The notes under the pieces were generated by a model that was not told the origin of the DNA, made no database searches, and worked only from the letters and a program-made list of their open reading frames with translations. The position numbers and the translations under genes were made by a program. From NCBI GenBank assembly GCA_016938685.1, contig JAFGUD010000335.1, positions 1 through 34,895 on the forward strand: a stretch of 34,895 nucleotides of DNA. Reading direction: 5' to 3'. Of this stretch, positions 6,619-16,273 are shown in pieces. The DNA is from Bacteroidales bacterium. GTDB lineage: Bacteria > Bacteroidota > Bacteroidia > Bacteroidales > JAFGUD01. Positions within the stretch are counted from its first letter, which is position 1; the number at the start of each line of letters is the position of its first letter.

Positions 6619-9021
6619 ATGAAAAAAATATTTTTAATATTTACTTTGCTATTTTCATTCATAATAGTAAACGCACAAGTTATCACAATTCTTAACGAAG
6701 AAACCGGCGAACCTCTTGATTTAGTTTCACTATCAAGCAACGAACCAAGAGCGTACTCAACTACAAATTCTAAGGGAGAAGTTGATATTTCGGCATTCAA
6801 AGGCGCAGACATTATAAACATCAGACTTATTGGCTTTTCATCAATAAACAAAAGTTTTGCAGAACTTGAAAAAACTCCAAATATTTATTTAGAGCCCGCA
6901 AGTATTGACATGGACAAAATTGTGATTTCGGCAAACCGTTCAAATCAGGTTTCATCAGGAGTGCCTTCAAAAATAGAAACACTATCTGCCAAAGACATAG
7001 CTTTATTCAACCCGCAAACAGCAGCTGATTTACTGACAATTACAGGAAATGTATTTATTCAAAAAAGTCAACAAGGCGGCGGAAGCCCTATGATTAGAGG
7101 GTTTTCGACAAACCGACTTCTTTACACTGTTGACGGAGTACGAATGAATACTGCAATTTTCAGAGCAGGAAACATTCAAAACGTCATTTCTCTTGATCCC
7201 TTTGCAATGGAACGCACCGAAGTATTCTTTGGCCCCGGTTCTGTAATTTATGGTAGCGATGCCATTGGAGGAGTTATGAGTTTTCAAACACTCGTAGCAG
7301 AACTTTCGGCAACAGACGATGCTTTTGTTACCGGAAACGCAGTCACCAGATATTCTTCTGCAAATAACGAAAAAACAGTTCATTTTGATGTTAATTTAGG
7401 CTGGAAAAAATTTGCGATGTTAACAAGCATTAGTTCAAACGATTACGGAGATTTAAAAATGGGAACAAACGGACCGGAAGAATATCTTTGTCCGTACTTT
7501 GTTACTCGTCAGGACAGTACAGATATTGTTAATACTAATCCAAATCCACTTGTACAAACTCCATCTGGATACACACAAATGAACATGATGCAAAAATTCA
7601 GATTTAAACCAAATCAAAACTGGGATTTCCAATACGGTTTTCATTATTCCGAAACATCTGATTATTCAAGATACGACAGACACATTAGATATAAAAACGG
7701 ATTGCCAAGATATGGCGAATGGTATTACGGACCGCAAAAATGGATGATGAACAATTTAAACATCACAAACAATAGTAATATTTTTTTATATGACCAGATG
7801 ACTTTTCGGGTGGCTCAACAGTATTTTGAAGAAAGCAGAATTAGTAGAGATATCAATAAAGACGCAAGAGAAACTCGCATAGAAAAAGTAGATGCTTATT
7901 CTGTTAATCTTGATTTAACAAAATCACTTGGGAAAAAGAATACATTTTTTTATGGTGGCGAATATGTTCAAAACCTTGTTAAATCAACAGGAATTGATAC
8001 CGATATTTCAACCGAAGAAAGTGTTCCGGGAGCTTCTCGTTATCCTCAATCAACCTGGCAATCTTATGGAATATATTTAACTGACAAATTTGAAGTTTCA
8101 AAAAAATTCACAATTCAAGCAGGCGCAAGATATAGTGGATATATACTTGATTCTGAATTTGACACAACTTTTTATCCATTTCCATTTACAACAGCAAACA
8201 TTAATGACGGAAAATTAACCGGAAGTCTTGGATTTGTTGTGAGACCAACAGAAAAATGGATTATCAGCATGAATGCTTCAACAGGTTATCGTTCGCCAAA
8301 TGTTGATGATGTCGGTAAAGTTTTTGATTCTGAACCTGGTTCGGTAGTTGTACCAAATCCAAATTTACAAGCAGAATATGCTTACAGTGCCGATTTGGGC
8401 ATTGCAAAAATGTTTGGAGATGTTGTAAAAATTGACTTGACAGGATATTATACAATACTTGAAAACGCCTTAGTAAGAAGAGATTACACATTAAACGGAC
8501 TTGACAGTATAACGTACGATGGAGAAATGAGTAAAGTGCAGGCAATTCAAAATGCTGCACAAGCCACAGTTTATGGCGTTCAGGCAGGTTTGGATATTAA
8601 ATTACCGGCAGGTTTTGGTCTAAGTTCAGATTTTAACTGGCAAAAAGGCGAAGAAGAATTAGACGATGGTTCTGTAAGTCCTTCACGCCATGCTCCTCCT
8701 TGGTACGGCGTTTCAAGATTAACATATAACGCAAACCGATTAAGTATGCAGTTCTACGCAGATTACAGCGGAGAAGTTACTTTTGAAAATATGCCGGAAG
8801 ACGAAAAAGGAAAAGATTATATGTATGCAATTGATGTAGATGGAAATCCTTATTCTCCTAGTTGGTACACAGTAAACTTCAAGGCAATGTACCGAATGAC
8901 AGATAATTTTACAGTTTCGGCAGGTATAGAAAATATTACTGACCAACGTTACCGTCCATACAGTTCAGGAATTGTTGCTCCGGGTAGAAATCTGATTTTC
9001 TCGCTAAGAGCTAAGTTTTAA
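6619..9021 (+). CDS. TonB-dependent outer-membrane receptor, haem/haemoglobin type
   Basis: An 800-residue outer-membrane receptor. It has a signal peptide (about 1-19, ending in VNA before Gln), a short carboxypeptidase-regulatory-like domain (about 20-95), a plug domain (about 110-225, with the signature GGGSPMIRGF-x-TNR and DGVRMN), then a 22-strand-type barrel ending in the aromatic Phe recognised by the assembly machinery. Two features of the HmuR/HemR haem receptor family can be seen: GYRSPNVDDVG near 555 (FRAP-box-like) and NPNL near 578. The likely role is energy-dependent import of haem or haem from haemoproteins. It could instead carry another iron chelate. A strong terminator follows. 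Confidence 0.88.
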   Translation: MKKIFLIFTLLFSFIIVNAQVITILNEETGEPLDLVSLSSNEPRAYSTTNSKGEVDISAFKGADIINIRLIGFSSINKSFAELEKTPNIYLEPASIDMDKIVISANRSNQVSSGVPSKIETLSAKDIALFNPQTAADLLTITGNVFIQKSQQGGGSPMIRGFSTNRLLYTVDGVRMNTAIFRAGNIQNVISLDPFAMERTEVFFGPGSVIYGSDAIGGVMSFQTLVAELSATDDAFVTGNAVTRYSSANNEKTVHFDVNLGWKKFAMLTSISSNDYGDLKMGTNGPEEYLCPYFVTRQDSTDIVNTNPNPLVQTPSGYTQMNMMQKFRFKPNQNWDFQYGFHYSETSDYSRYDRHIRYKNGLPRYGEWYYGPQKWMMNNLNITNNSNIFLYDQMTFRVAQQYFEESRISRDINKDARETRIEKVDAYSVNLDLTKSLGKKNTFFYGGEYVQNLVKSTGIDTDISTEESVPGASRYPQSTWQSYGIYLTDKFEVSKKFTIQAGARYSGYILDSEFDTTFYPFPFTTANINDGKLTGSLGFVVRPTEKWIISMNASTGYRSPNVDDVGKVFDSEPGSVVVPNPNLQAEYAYSADLGIAKMFGDVVKIDLTGYYTILENALVRRDYTLNGLDSITYDGEMSKVQAIQNAAQATVYGVQAGLDIKLPAGFGLSSDFNWQKGEEELDDGSVSPSRHAPPWYGVSRLTYNANRLSMQFYADYSGEVTFENMPEDEKGKDYMYAIDVDGNPYSPSWYTVNFKAMYRMTDNFTVSAGIENITDQRYRPYSSGIVAPGRNLIFSLRAKF

Positions 9022-9026
9022 TTTTT

Positions 9027-9066
9027 AAAAAACAGGAATTGTAATTAAACAGTTCCTGTTTTTTTT
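9027..9066 (+). terminator. intrinsic terminator after the TonB receptor
   Basis: A-run plus AACAGGAA (9031-9038) pairs with TTCCTGTT (9053-9060), followed by T to 9066; the stem can reach about 12 bp using the flanking A and T runs. It sits 5 bases past the receptor stop and could also work for the minus-strand pseudogene. Confidence 0.85.
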
Positions 9067-9114
9067 ATTTTAGAATGCTGTATTTCTCAATTTAATTATT
9101 TTTCTTTTCTTGTT

Positions 9115-10223
9115 TTAAAATTCTTTTAACTCTTTTTGAACAAATGTTTTTAGTTCTTCTTTCGAAGGTAGTGCAAATTGATATTTAGAAACAAACATTT
9201 GTTTGTCTGTTACTGCATATTCTACTATTGTTTCGCCTTTATCTGTGCAAAGTAAAATGCCTATGGGTTCTTTATCATCAGCTTGCATTTCGTTTTTGCG
9301 ATAATAATTCAAATAAACAGTCATTTGTGCAGCATCGGCATATTCAAATTTCCTGCTTTTTAATTCAATTAAAACATTACATTTTAATACTTTATGATAA
9401 AAGACTAAATCAATATAAAAATGTTTATCGTCAATTGTAATCCGTTTTTGCCTTGCTTCAAAACAAAAACCTTTTCCGAGTTCCAACAAAAACGATTGTA
9501 AATGATTAAGTAAAGTATTTTCTAAATCATTTTCTTTGAAAACATCGGTTTGCTTTAAGCCCAAAAATTCAAAGATATAAGGGTCTCGGATTATTTCTTC
9601 GGGCAAATATTGTGCTGCTTGATTATTAGCAAGTTCTATTACTTTATTTTTGTTTTTTGATAAACCCGTCCGCTCAAATAATAAACTTCCTATTTGGCGT
9701 TCAAGTTCGCGTACACCCAATTCCCTTTCATGCATTCTATTTCATAGAATACTCTTTTTAAGCTATCATCTATTTTGCAAAGTTGCTCAAAATGAGAATA
9801 TGACACTTTTATTAGTAATATATTAACATCTATGCCCTTAAATTCTTTTTCGTCTACATTTAAATCCGACAAAACATTCTTTGTTTTGAATTCGGAGGAC
9901 AGTGTCCTCCAAATTGAATTTGTGTCAGATTTGGAGGTCACTGTCCTCCAAATTTGCGGATAAGTTAAATAAAATCTTCTTTAATTCTGTAATTCTCTGC
10001 CAGATACAGCTTTTAATTTCTTTACTTTTAATTTCTTCGATAAATCTGACAATAATTTTTTTCCTTATTCTGCTTTTTCTTCGCCATTTTGATCAAATTC
10101 GACAATGTAAAAACCGAACAGCCAATTTCGTATAGTTAAGCTTTGATTAATTGCATTATATGCAACTTGCTTCAAATCTTTATCGGTCTGAGTAAATATA
10201 TTTATTAATTGTGAAAAATCCAT
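9115..10223 (-). pseudogene. decayed yhcG-family (DUF1016) PD-(D/E)XK nuclease
   Basis: When the minus strand is read from the ATG at 10223, the whole gene can be followed with three lesions. The N-terminal DUF1016 part (INQSLTIRNWLFGFYIVEFD) is open for 52 codons, then TAA at 10065-10067 replaces what should be an aromatic codon in the E-Y-G motif. A second TAA at 9981-9983 lies just before RRFYLTYP. The frame then runs through two IWRT repeats to YEIECMKGNW, where a one-base loss near 9716-9718 shifts into the frame encoding VRELERQIG and the nuclease domain. That domain keeps FYIDLVFYH and IELKSRKF, the PD-(D/E)XK core, and reaches a normal end. The C-terminal half might still be made from the ATG at 9735. 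Family members are linked to DNA recombination and mobile or defence loci; this copy is probably inactive. Confidence 0.88.
9894..9955. repeat. two in-frame palindromic repeats inside the yhcG pseudogene
   Basis: GGAGGACAGTGTCCTCC (9894-9910, perfect palindrome) and GGAGGTCACTGTCCTCC (9933-9949, one mismatched pair) are each followed by AAATT and are spaced 39 bases apart, exactly 13 codons. On the minus strand they encode a 13-residue repeat with IWRTVTS and IWRTLSS cores. Palindromes that stay in frame within a protein gene suggest an inserted repeat element. Confidence 0.75.
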
Positions 10224-10389
10224 GTTATATAAATTCAAATATTAAATATTCATAACTTTTTTAAAAATACACAAAGCACAAAACAATTTTTGTGATTGTT
10301 TGAATGCCAAAATTAATTATTTTTCACAAAAAATAAAACATCAAAAATTAAAATTGATAAAATAATAACAGAAGTAGTAAATTAAAAAC

Positions 10390-10419
10390 AAAACGTGTTA
10401 GAAAACTCTAACACGTTTT
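10390..10419 (-). terminator. intrinsic terminator of the M1 peptidase gene
   Basis: AAAACGTGTTAGA (10390-10402) pairs perfectly over 13 bp with TCTAACACGTTTT (10407-10419) around a 4-base loop. It lies 7 bases downstream of the stop of the minus-strand gene, which in that direction is followed by T-rich sequence. Confidence 0.9.
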
Positions 10420-10426
10420 AAAACAA

Positions 10427-12310
10427 CTATTTAGCAACCATTTCAAATTTATTATTATCAGGATAAGTGTCGGGAATATATTCATTTCCCAACTCAACTG
10501 ATACTACTTTTTTGCTAACTTTTTCTTTTACTACTAATTTATCGGAATCTTTCCAAACTTCAGAAGAATACTCAAAAGCATCGTTTGTTCCGTCTTCGTA
10601 AAAAACTTTCAAACTGACAGTTACAGGTAAATTTCCAAATTTATCAATAGTTACTGTCAAAACATTTTTTTCAAATTTTGCATCTGTAATTGCTAAATCA
10701 GCATAACCAAACTCAAAAAACCAAGGCTCCCAAAACCATTTTAAGTCCATTTTTGTAACGTCTTCAACTGTGTAAAAAAAGTCGTATCCGGTAGGATGTT
10801 TTCCATGCCAGCGAGCAATAAATTCCTGCATTACAGTTTTGAATAAATCATCTCCAATCAATTGTTTCAACGCAAAAAACGCATTTGCAGAACGAGAATA
10901 TGCCTGAAAAGTATAGCTGTAACCAGACAAAGCATAAGAAGGATTCATCAACGGAACTTCAAAAGAACGTGCGGCATACATACTGAAACCTTTAACCATA
11001 CCTATAAGCGCATCATCATTTCCTAAAATCTGAGACTCAACATATTTAGGCAAAAAAGTAACTAAACCTTCGTCTAACCAAGCAGTTTTGTGCTCATTGG
11101 TTCCAACGTAAAACGGAAAATAAGTATGAGAAACCTCGTGTGCAGTTGCAAAAACTGTTGTTTCGTATTTATCAAATTCCTGATCATTTACCATCATTGG
11201 AAATTCCATTCCACTTGGACCACCACTAAAAACGGTCATTTTGGGAAACGGAAATTCGACACCAAGTACTTCATTACTAATTATATCAATAGTTTTCTGA
11301 GCAATTTCAGCCACCTTGTCAAAATCTATTGCTCCTTTTTGGTAAACAGAACTTACAAAAACACGTTCTTTTGAACCTTTTATTGACGGCACAGAAGTGG
11401 CATCCCACAAACAATGATTACTTGTAGCAAAAGCAAAATCAGTTACATTTTCGGCTTTAAAATGCCAAATATGATAGTCTGCCGTTTTAGTAATTTGTTC
11501 TTTCAAATCGTCTTCTGCAATAATTTTTACAATTTCATCGCTCATTTTGGCAGCTTCAATTCTTTTAAGGTATTTTTCTTTAAAAAGTTGTTCGCTATTT
11601 TGCAAAATGCCGGTAGCCCACACAACCTGATCACCCGGAACTTTAATTTTCACATCAAAATTCCCAAAATCGTTGTAAAATTCCTGAGAACCGAAAAAAC
11701 TTTGATAATACCAATGATATACATCGTCAAAAACAGCAACTTGAGGATACCAATAAGCTACAAAAAAAGTTGATTCATCGTAAGTTCCATATCTATTTAC
11801 AGGATATTTAGGCATAGAAAACTCCCATTCAACCACAATTTCTACTGAATTTCCTGCAGTAATTGGTTTTGAAAGTCCATAGAACCTGCTTGTTCCCATA
11901 ATATTATTCTCGGTTATTTCAATTGTTTCTCCATCAATTACAGCAGAAATTGATTTAACCTTTACTCCGTCATGCAAATCTTCTGGCGAACATTCCATAT
12001 TTCTTTCTGCACCTTTTTTGTAATAATCCTGATAAAATCTTACCACAATATTTCTTAAATTAATTGTACTATTATTAAAATATTCAATCGTTTCCACGCC
12101 TGAAACAATTCCTGTTTCGGGAATCAATTCTACTTCTATTTCATAATTTGATTGATTTTGAAAATAATTAATTCCGGGGTTACCATCTTTTGAACGATAT
12201 TCATTTTCAAAGGCTTGCCTGATTTCCTGAGTGTAAAACAAATTTGACTGGGCTGAAATATTAAAACCACAAAAAATCAAAATAGCAATAAATAAACATT
12301 TTCTTTCCAT
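10427..12310 (-). CDS. secreted M1-family zinc metallopeptidase
   Basis: A 627-residue aminopeptidase-like protein with a signal peptide (about 1-20, ending ISA before Gln), so periplasmic, surface or secreted. The zinc site is complete: HEVSH at 391-395 and the third ligand Glu414 in WLDEG, with the standard 18-residue gap. The exopeptidase GxMEN motif appears as GMEFP (367-371), a variant seen in bacterial M1 relatives. The N-terminal 300 residues fit the beta-saddle domain, and the C-terminal part is a beta-sandwich rather than a full helical domain. No type IX secretion C-terminal domain is seen. It would trim peptides for uptake, in line with pepT and iorAB nearby. It is a single gene with its own terminator. 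Confidence 0.9.
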   Translation of the reverse strand: MERKCLFIAILIFCGFNISAQSNLFYTQEIRQAFENEYRSKDGNPGINYFQNQSNYEIEVELIPETGIVSGVETIEYFNNSTINLRNIVVRFYQDYYKKGAERNMECSPEDLHDGVKVKSISAVIDGETIEITENNIMGTSRFYGLSKPITAGNSVEIVVEWEFSMPKYPVNRYGTYDESTFFVAYWYPQVAVFDDVYHWYYQSFFGSQEFYNDFGNFDVKIKVPGDQVVWATGILQNSEQLFKEKYLKRIEAAKMSDEIVKIIAEDDLKEQITKTADYHIWHFKAENVTDFAFATSNHCLWDATSVPSIKGSKERVFVSSVYQKGAIDFDKVAEIAQKTIDIISNEVLGVEFPFPKMTVFSGGPSGMEFPMMVNDQEFDKYETTVFATAHEVSHTYFPFYVGTNEHKTAWLDEGLVTFLPKYVESQILGNDDALIGMVKGFSMYAARSFEVPLMNPSYALSGYSYTFQAYSRSANAFFALKQLIGDDLFKTVMQEFIARWHGKHPTGYDFFYTVEDVTKMDLKWFWEPWFFEFGYADLAITDAKFEKNVLTVTIDKFGNLPVTVSLKVFYEDGTNDAFEYSSEVWKDSDKLVVKEKVSKKVVSVELGNEYIPDTYPDNNKFEMVAK

Positions 12311-12437
12311 AACAATAGTATTAAGGTTAATAATTAAATTTTCTTAATAAAGTTCAAACTTTGAAATATGACGGATAGCAATAAATTTTGTTACAAAAAA
12401 AATGAATTTACAATTTTATGAATTAGTCATAAAAAGC

Positions 12438-12445
12438 TATATTTG
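12438..12445 (+). promoter_or_regulatory. TAnnTTTG -7 element for the gene at 12460
   Basis: TATATTTG matches the Bacteroidota -7 consensus and ends 14 bases before the ATG. No good TTTG is found at the expected upstream distance, so this is a half match. Confidence 0.4.
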
Positions 12446-12459
12446 TAAAAAATAATGAA

Positions 12460-13092
12460 ATGTTACCAGGTTCAACTTACATATATGAATGTCCAAATTG
12501 CCAGAACAAAATTGCAAATGGTTCTTTAATGTCTGGAAATACTTTTGGAGCAATTCACTACTCAGATGGTTTTATGCATGCCCCAATGTTGCCGGAATTT
12601 ACTGCAATTACAAAATGCAAAAAATGCGACACAATTTTTTGGCTTAAAAACAATAGTGAAATTACAGAATTAAAGCCATTTGCTGATACAAACTCTAATT
12701 TTGACGATGTTCAAAATGCTGAATTTTTAAACATCGAAGAATATAATCTTGCATTAGAGCAAAAGATTTATTCATCTACCGAAGAAGAAATGTATTTAAG
12801 GCAACATTTGCTTTGGTCAATCAATTCAACAGAAAGAGGAAAGAACAAAATTATTCCAAATTTCAAATACAAGAAAATCAAACAGAAAAACACTGAAAAA
12901 TTATTAGAAATACTAGATTTAAACATACCCGAACAAAGAATTTTAGTGGCAGAATTGCATCGTAATTCCGGAAATTTTGAGAAATGTATGGAAGTTTTAG
13001 ATAATTTGGAAGGATTTGAAAAAATAAAAAATCAATTCAAAATTGAGTGCGAAAAGAAAAACACAAAAGTTTTTCAGCTCACAAACAAATAA
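12460..13092 (+). CDS. zinc-ribbon protein of unknown function
   Basis: A cytosolic protein of 210 residues. Two CxxC knuckles, CPNC at 11-14 and CKKC at 53-56, form a likely zinc ribbon with a 38-residue insertion that includes several Met and His residues. The middle is acidic and the C-terminal half is helical with a pattern (LDLNIPEQRILVAELHRNSGNF) that resembles a single tetratricopeptide-like hairpin. I do not recognise the family. A TATATTTG element lies just upstream. It is convergent with pepT, with which it shares an intergenic hairpin. Function unknown; the ribbon could bind protein or nucleic acid. Confidence 0.7.
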   Translation: MLPGSTYIYECPNCQNKIANGSLMSGNTFGAIHYSDGFMHAPMLPEFTAITKCKKCDTIFWLKNNSEITELKPFADTNSNFDDVQNAEFLNIEEYNLALEQKIYSSTEEEMYLRQHLLWSINSTERGKNKIIPNFKYKKIKQKNTEKLLEILDLNIPEQRILVAELHRNSGNFEKCMEVLDNLEGFEKIKNQFKIECEKKNTKVFQLTNK

Positions 13093-13126
13093 AAAAAACA
13101 TCTTGCAAAAAGAATTCTGCAAGATG
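13091..13126 (-). terminator. intrinsic terminator between convergent genes, mainly for pepT
   Basis: CATCTTGCA (13099-13107) pairs over 9 bp with TGCAAGATG (13118-13126). On the minus strand the stem is followed by a run of eight T (complement of 13091-13098), 10 bases after the pepT stop. Confidence 0.82.
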
Positions 13127-13136
13127 TATGAAATAT

Positions 13137-14363
13137 TTATGCCTCAGCATTAAGTTCAACTATTTTTAGTATCACTTCAACAGCTTTTTGCATTGATTCA
13201 AGTGGAATAAATTCAAACCTACCATGGAAATTATGCCCGCCGGCAAAAATATTTGGTGTTGGCAATCCCATATACGATAATCTGGAACCATCTGTTCCGC
13301 CTCTAATCGCCTTAATATTAGGCTCTACCCCAACCTCTTCCATTGCTTTTTGTGCGAGGTTTACAACAAACATTTTAGGTTCAATTTTTTCGCGCATATT
13401 ATAATATTGGTCAGACAAATCTATTTTCACTAAATCGCGACCATATTTTTTATTCAAAAATTTTGCAAGTTCTAACATAACAAGCTTTCTTTTCTCAAAT
13501 TTAATTCTATCGTGATCTCGAATAATGTAGTGCATTTTTGTTTTTTCTATCTCCCCTTTAATGCTCAATAAATGATAAAAACCTTCATATTTTTCGGTAT
13601 GTTCAGGTCTGTCAAACGAAGGAAGCATTGAATTAAATTCCATTGCAATATGTTGCGAATTTATCATCTGATTTTTGGCTGTTCCAGGGTGTACATTCCT
13701 GCCATGAATCGTAATTTTGGCTTCGGCTGCGTTAAAATTCTCAAATTCGAGTTCACCTAACGGACCGCCGTCAAGAGTATAAGCAAAATCAGCAGCAAAA
13801 TGATTAAGGTCAAAAAAATCAGGACCACGACCAATTTCCTCATCAGGATTAAATCCAATTTTAACAGTTCCGTGCTTAATTTCAGGATTTTTCATTAAAA
13901 TATCAGCCATTGTCATAATTTCAGCAACACCGGCTTTATCATCAGCTCCCAAAAGAGTTGTTCCATCAGTAGTTATAAGAGTATTTCCAACATATTTTTT
14001 CAAATCCGGGAAATCATCGGTAGAAAGAATAATGTTTTCCTGACCATTTAAAATGATATCCTTACCATTATAATTTGTAATTATCTGAGGATTAACATTT
14101 TCACCCGAAAAATCAGGAGCCGTATCAACATGGGCTATAAACCCAATTGTTGGCACTTTTTTATCTATATTTGAAGGAATTGTAGCGGTAACATAACATT
14201 TATCATCAACTTTAGCATCGGTTATTCCCATATTTTTTAGCTCTTCAACTAACAAATCTGCCAAAACAAATTGTTTCTCTGTTGATGGAATAGTCTTAGA
14301 CTCAGAATCAGATTGAGTATCTATTTTTACATATCTGAGTAGCCTTTCAAGTAATTCGTTCAT
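13137..14363 (-). CDS. pepT: peptidase T (tripeptide aminopeptidase, M20)
   Basis: A cytosolic dinuclear-zinc aminopeptidase of 408 residues, the normal length for the family. It releases the N-terminal residue of tripeptides. Motifs seen: AHVDTAPD with His78 and Asp80, LGADDKAG with the bridging Asp141, PDEEIGRG with the catalytic/ligand Glu pair 175-176, LDGGPLGELEFENFNAA typical of PepT, and GGTDGSRLS and AGGHNFHG near the C-terminus. I chose the ATG at 14363 (MNELLERLL), because upstream in-frame codons give only a Phe-rich stretch that the family lacks. It fits with the amino-acid fermentation genes next to it. Very confident. Confidence 0.95.
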   Translation of the reverse strand: MNELLERLLRYVKIDTQSDSESKTIPSTEKQFVLADLLVEELKNMGITDAKVDDKCYVTATIPSNIDKKVPTIGFIAHVDTAPDFSGENVNPQIITNYNGKDIILNGQENIILSTDDFPDLKKYVGNTLITTDGTTLLGADDKAGVAEIMTMADILMKNPEIKHGTVKIGFNPDEEIGRGPDFFDLNHFAADFAYTLDGGPLGELEFENFNAAEAKITIHGRNVHPGTAKNQMINSQHIAMEFNSMLPSFDRPEHTEKYEGFYHLLSIKGEIEKTKMHYIIRDHDRIKFEKRKLVMLELAKFLNKKYGRDLVKIDLSDQYYNMREKIEPKMFVVNLAQKAMEEVGVEPNIKAIRGGTDGSRLSYMGLPTPNIFAGGHNFHGRFEFIPLESMQKAVEVILKIVELNAEA

Positions 14364-14600
14364 TTTTTGAAATTTTATTTTGCGGGTAAAAGTAAAAAAA
14401 AATATGAATTCAAAAATAAAACTGAAAAAAATCATCATCTAAGTATTTATAAAACAGTTTTCACATATTAAACTGATTTACAATTGATTAACAACAAAAA
14501 ATAATTATTATACCACAAACTATAATTATCAAATTTAGAGAATTATAATTTTTTTCTAATTTAGATGCGAAATTTATTTTAAATATTTAAAAACATAAAT

Positions 14601-16205
14601 ATGCAAAAGCTATTATTATTAGGAGACGAAGCAGTAGCTCAAGGAGCACTCGACGGTGGAATGTCGGGAATTTATGCTTATCCGGGCACACCTTCGACAG
14701 AAATAACTGAATACGTTCAGGAAAATAAATATGCAAAAGAAAAAGGTATTCACAGAGATTGGTCTGCAAACGAAAAAACAGCGGTAGAATCAGCAATTGG
14801 AATGTCTTACGCAGGAAAAAGAGCAATGGCATGTATGAAACACGTTGGATTAAACGTTGCTGCCGATGCATTTGTAAATTCAGCCATAACAGGCGCAAAT
14901 GGAGGTTTGGTTATTACTGTGGCTGACGACCCATCAATGCACTCTTCTCAAAATGAGCAAGATTCACGGTTTTTCGGTCAATTTGCTCAAATTCCGATGT
15001 TTGAACCTTGTGATCAGCAAGAAGCCTACGACATGGCATACAAATCATTTGAACTTTCTGAAAAATTCAGATTACCAATTTTAATGAGAATTGTAACTCG
15101 TTTGGCACATTCCAGAGCAGGAGTTGAAAGAAAAGAGCAAAAACAACAAAATGAAGTAAAACTTCCGTCGGATCCACGTCAATTTGTTCTTCTTCCTTCG
15201 ATTGCAAAACAAAGCTACAAAAATCTTATTTCCATTCAAGACAAACTAATCCACGACTCAGAAAATTCAGAATTTAACAAGTATATTGATGCAAATGACA
15301 AAAAACTTGGAATTATTGTAAGTGGAATAGCATACAATTATTTGATGGAAAATTTTGAAGACAGAAATGTTCCACATCCGGTGCTAAAAATTGGTCAATA
15401 CCCTTTGCCAAAGGCACATATTGAAAAAATGTTTAAAGAATGTGATAAAATTGTGATTCTTGAAGAAGGTTATCCAATTATTGAAGACCAATTAGCAGGA
15501 TTTTTATGCAATGAAAAAATTCTTGGAAGAAGAAGCGGAACAGTTCCTCGTGATGGAGAACTTAATCCAAACATTGTTGCAAAAGCATTAGGTTTAAAAC
15601 AACCCGAATTAAATGCTTTACCTGAAAACATAAAAGGAAGACCACCTCAATTTTGTGACGGTTGCGGTCATATTGACATGTACAACGCTTTAAATGAGGC
15701 ACTTTCAGAATACGGAACAGGAAGAGTTCTTTCTGACATTGGATGTTACACAATGGGAGCTTTACCTCCTTTTAGTGCAATTAATTCATGTGTTGACATG
15801 GGTGCATCAATAACAATGGCAAAAGGAGCAGCAGACGCAGGATTAGTTCCATCGGTTGCAGTAATTGGAGACTCTACTTTTACTCATTCCGGAATGACCG
15901 GACTTTTGGACGCAGTTATTGAAAACACTCCTATCGTTGTTTGTATTGCAGATAACTCATTTACAGCTATGACAGGCGGTCAAAAATCACACGCCGAAGA
16001 CAAAATCGACAACATAGTCAAAGGAATTGGTGTTCCACCTGAACACATTCGGGTTCTTAATCCAATGAAAAAACATCACGAAGAAATGGTTAATGTTCTT
16101 AAAGAAGAATTAGCATACAAAGGCGTTTCGGTTGTTATTTTCCGTAGAGTTTGTATAACTCACTATGCTTCGATGATGAAAAAGAAAAGAGCTGAGAAAA
16201 AATAG
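14601..16205 (+). CDS. iorA: indolepyruvate:ferredoxin oxidoreductase, alpha subunit (no C-terminal ferredoxin domain)
   Basis: The thiamine-diphosphate subunit that oxidatively decarboxylates aryl-2-oxoacids (from Trp, Phe, Tyr) to aryl-acyl-CoA, reducing ferredoxin. The N-terminal pyrimidine-binding domain shows YAYPGTPSTEI and the activating Glu region (WSANEKTAVESAIG). The C-terminal domain shows the FCDGCGHIDMY motif and the ThDP pyrophosphate motif GDSTFTHSG ending in ADNSFTAMTGG. The protein is 534 residues and stops after VCITHYASMMKKKR, so the 4Fe-4S ferredoxin-like tail of the longer archaeal enzymes is missing; shorter forms are expected in this phylum, as far as I know. iorB follows 121 bases later on the same strand. 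Function in amino-acid fermentation is well supported. Confidence 0.93.
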   Translation: MQKLLLLGDEAVAQGALDGGMSGIYAYPGTPSTEITEYVQENKYAKEKGIHRDWSANEKTAVESAIGMSYAGKRAMACMKHVGLNVAADAFVNSAITGANGGLVITVADDPSMHSSQNEQDSRFFGQFAQIPMFEPCDQQEAYDMAYKSFELSEKFRLPILMRIVTRLAHSRAGVERKEQKQQNEVKLPSDPRQFVLLPSIAKQSYKNLISIQDKLIHDSENSEFNKYIDANDKKLGIIVSGIAYNYLMENFEDRNVPHPVLKIGQYPLPKAHIEKMFKECDKIVILEEGYPIIEDQLAGFLCNEKILGRRSGTVPRDGELNPNIVAKALGLKQPELNALPENIKGRPPQFCDGCGHIDMYNALNEALSEYGTGRVLSDIGCYTMGALPPFSAINSCVDMGASITMAKGAADAGLVPSVAVIGDSTFTHSGMTGLLDAVIENTPIVVCIADNSFTAMTGGQKSHAEDKIDNIVKGIGVPPEHIRVLNPMKKHHEEMVNVLKEELAYKGVSVVIFRRVCITHYASMMKKKRAEKK

Positions 16206-16273
16206 TTGAAAGTCAAAAGTTGTAAGTTAAACGTTGTATTATATTGCAAACAATTTAGCTTTCTAAACTTTTA

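Noticed and set aside
11414..11773. 119-codon plus-strand frame opposite the M1 peptidase
   Set aside because: Antisense to a well-supported enzyme gene; composition is Phe/Ile/Lys-rich noise and no start context is seen.
14364..14438. 25-residue N-terminal extension of PepT
   Set aside because: Phe-rich stretch not found in cytosolic PepT; the ATG at 14363 gives the standard start.
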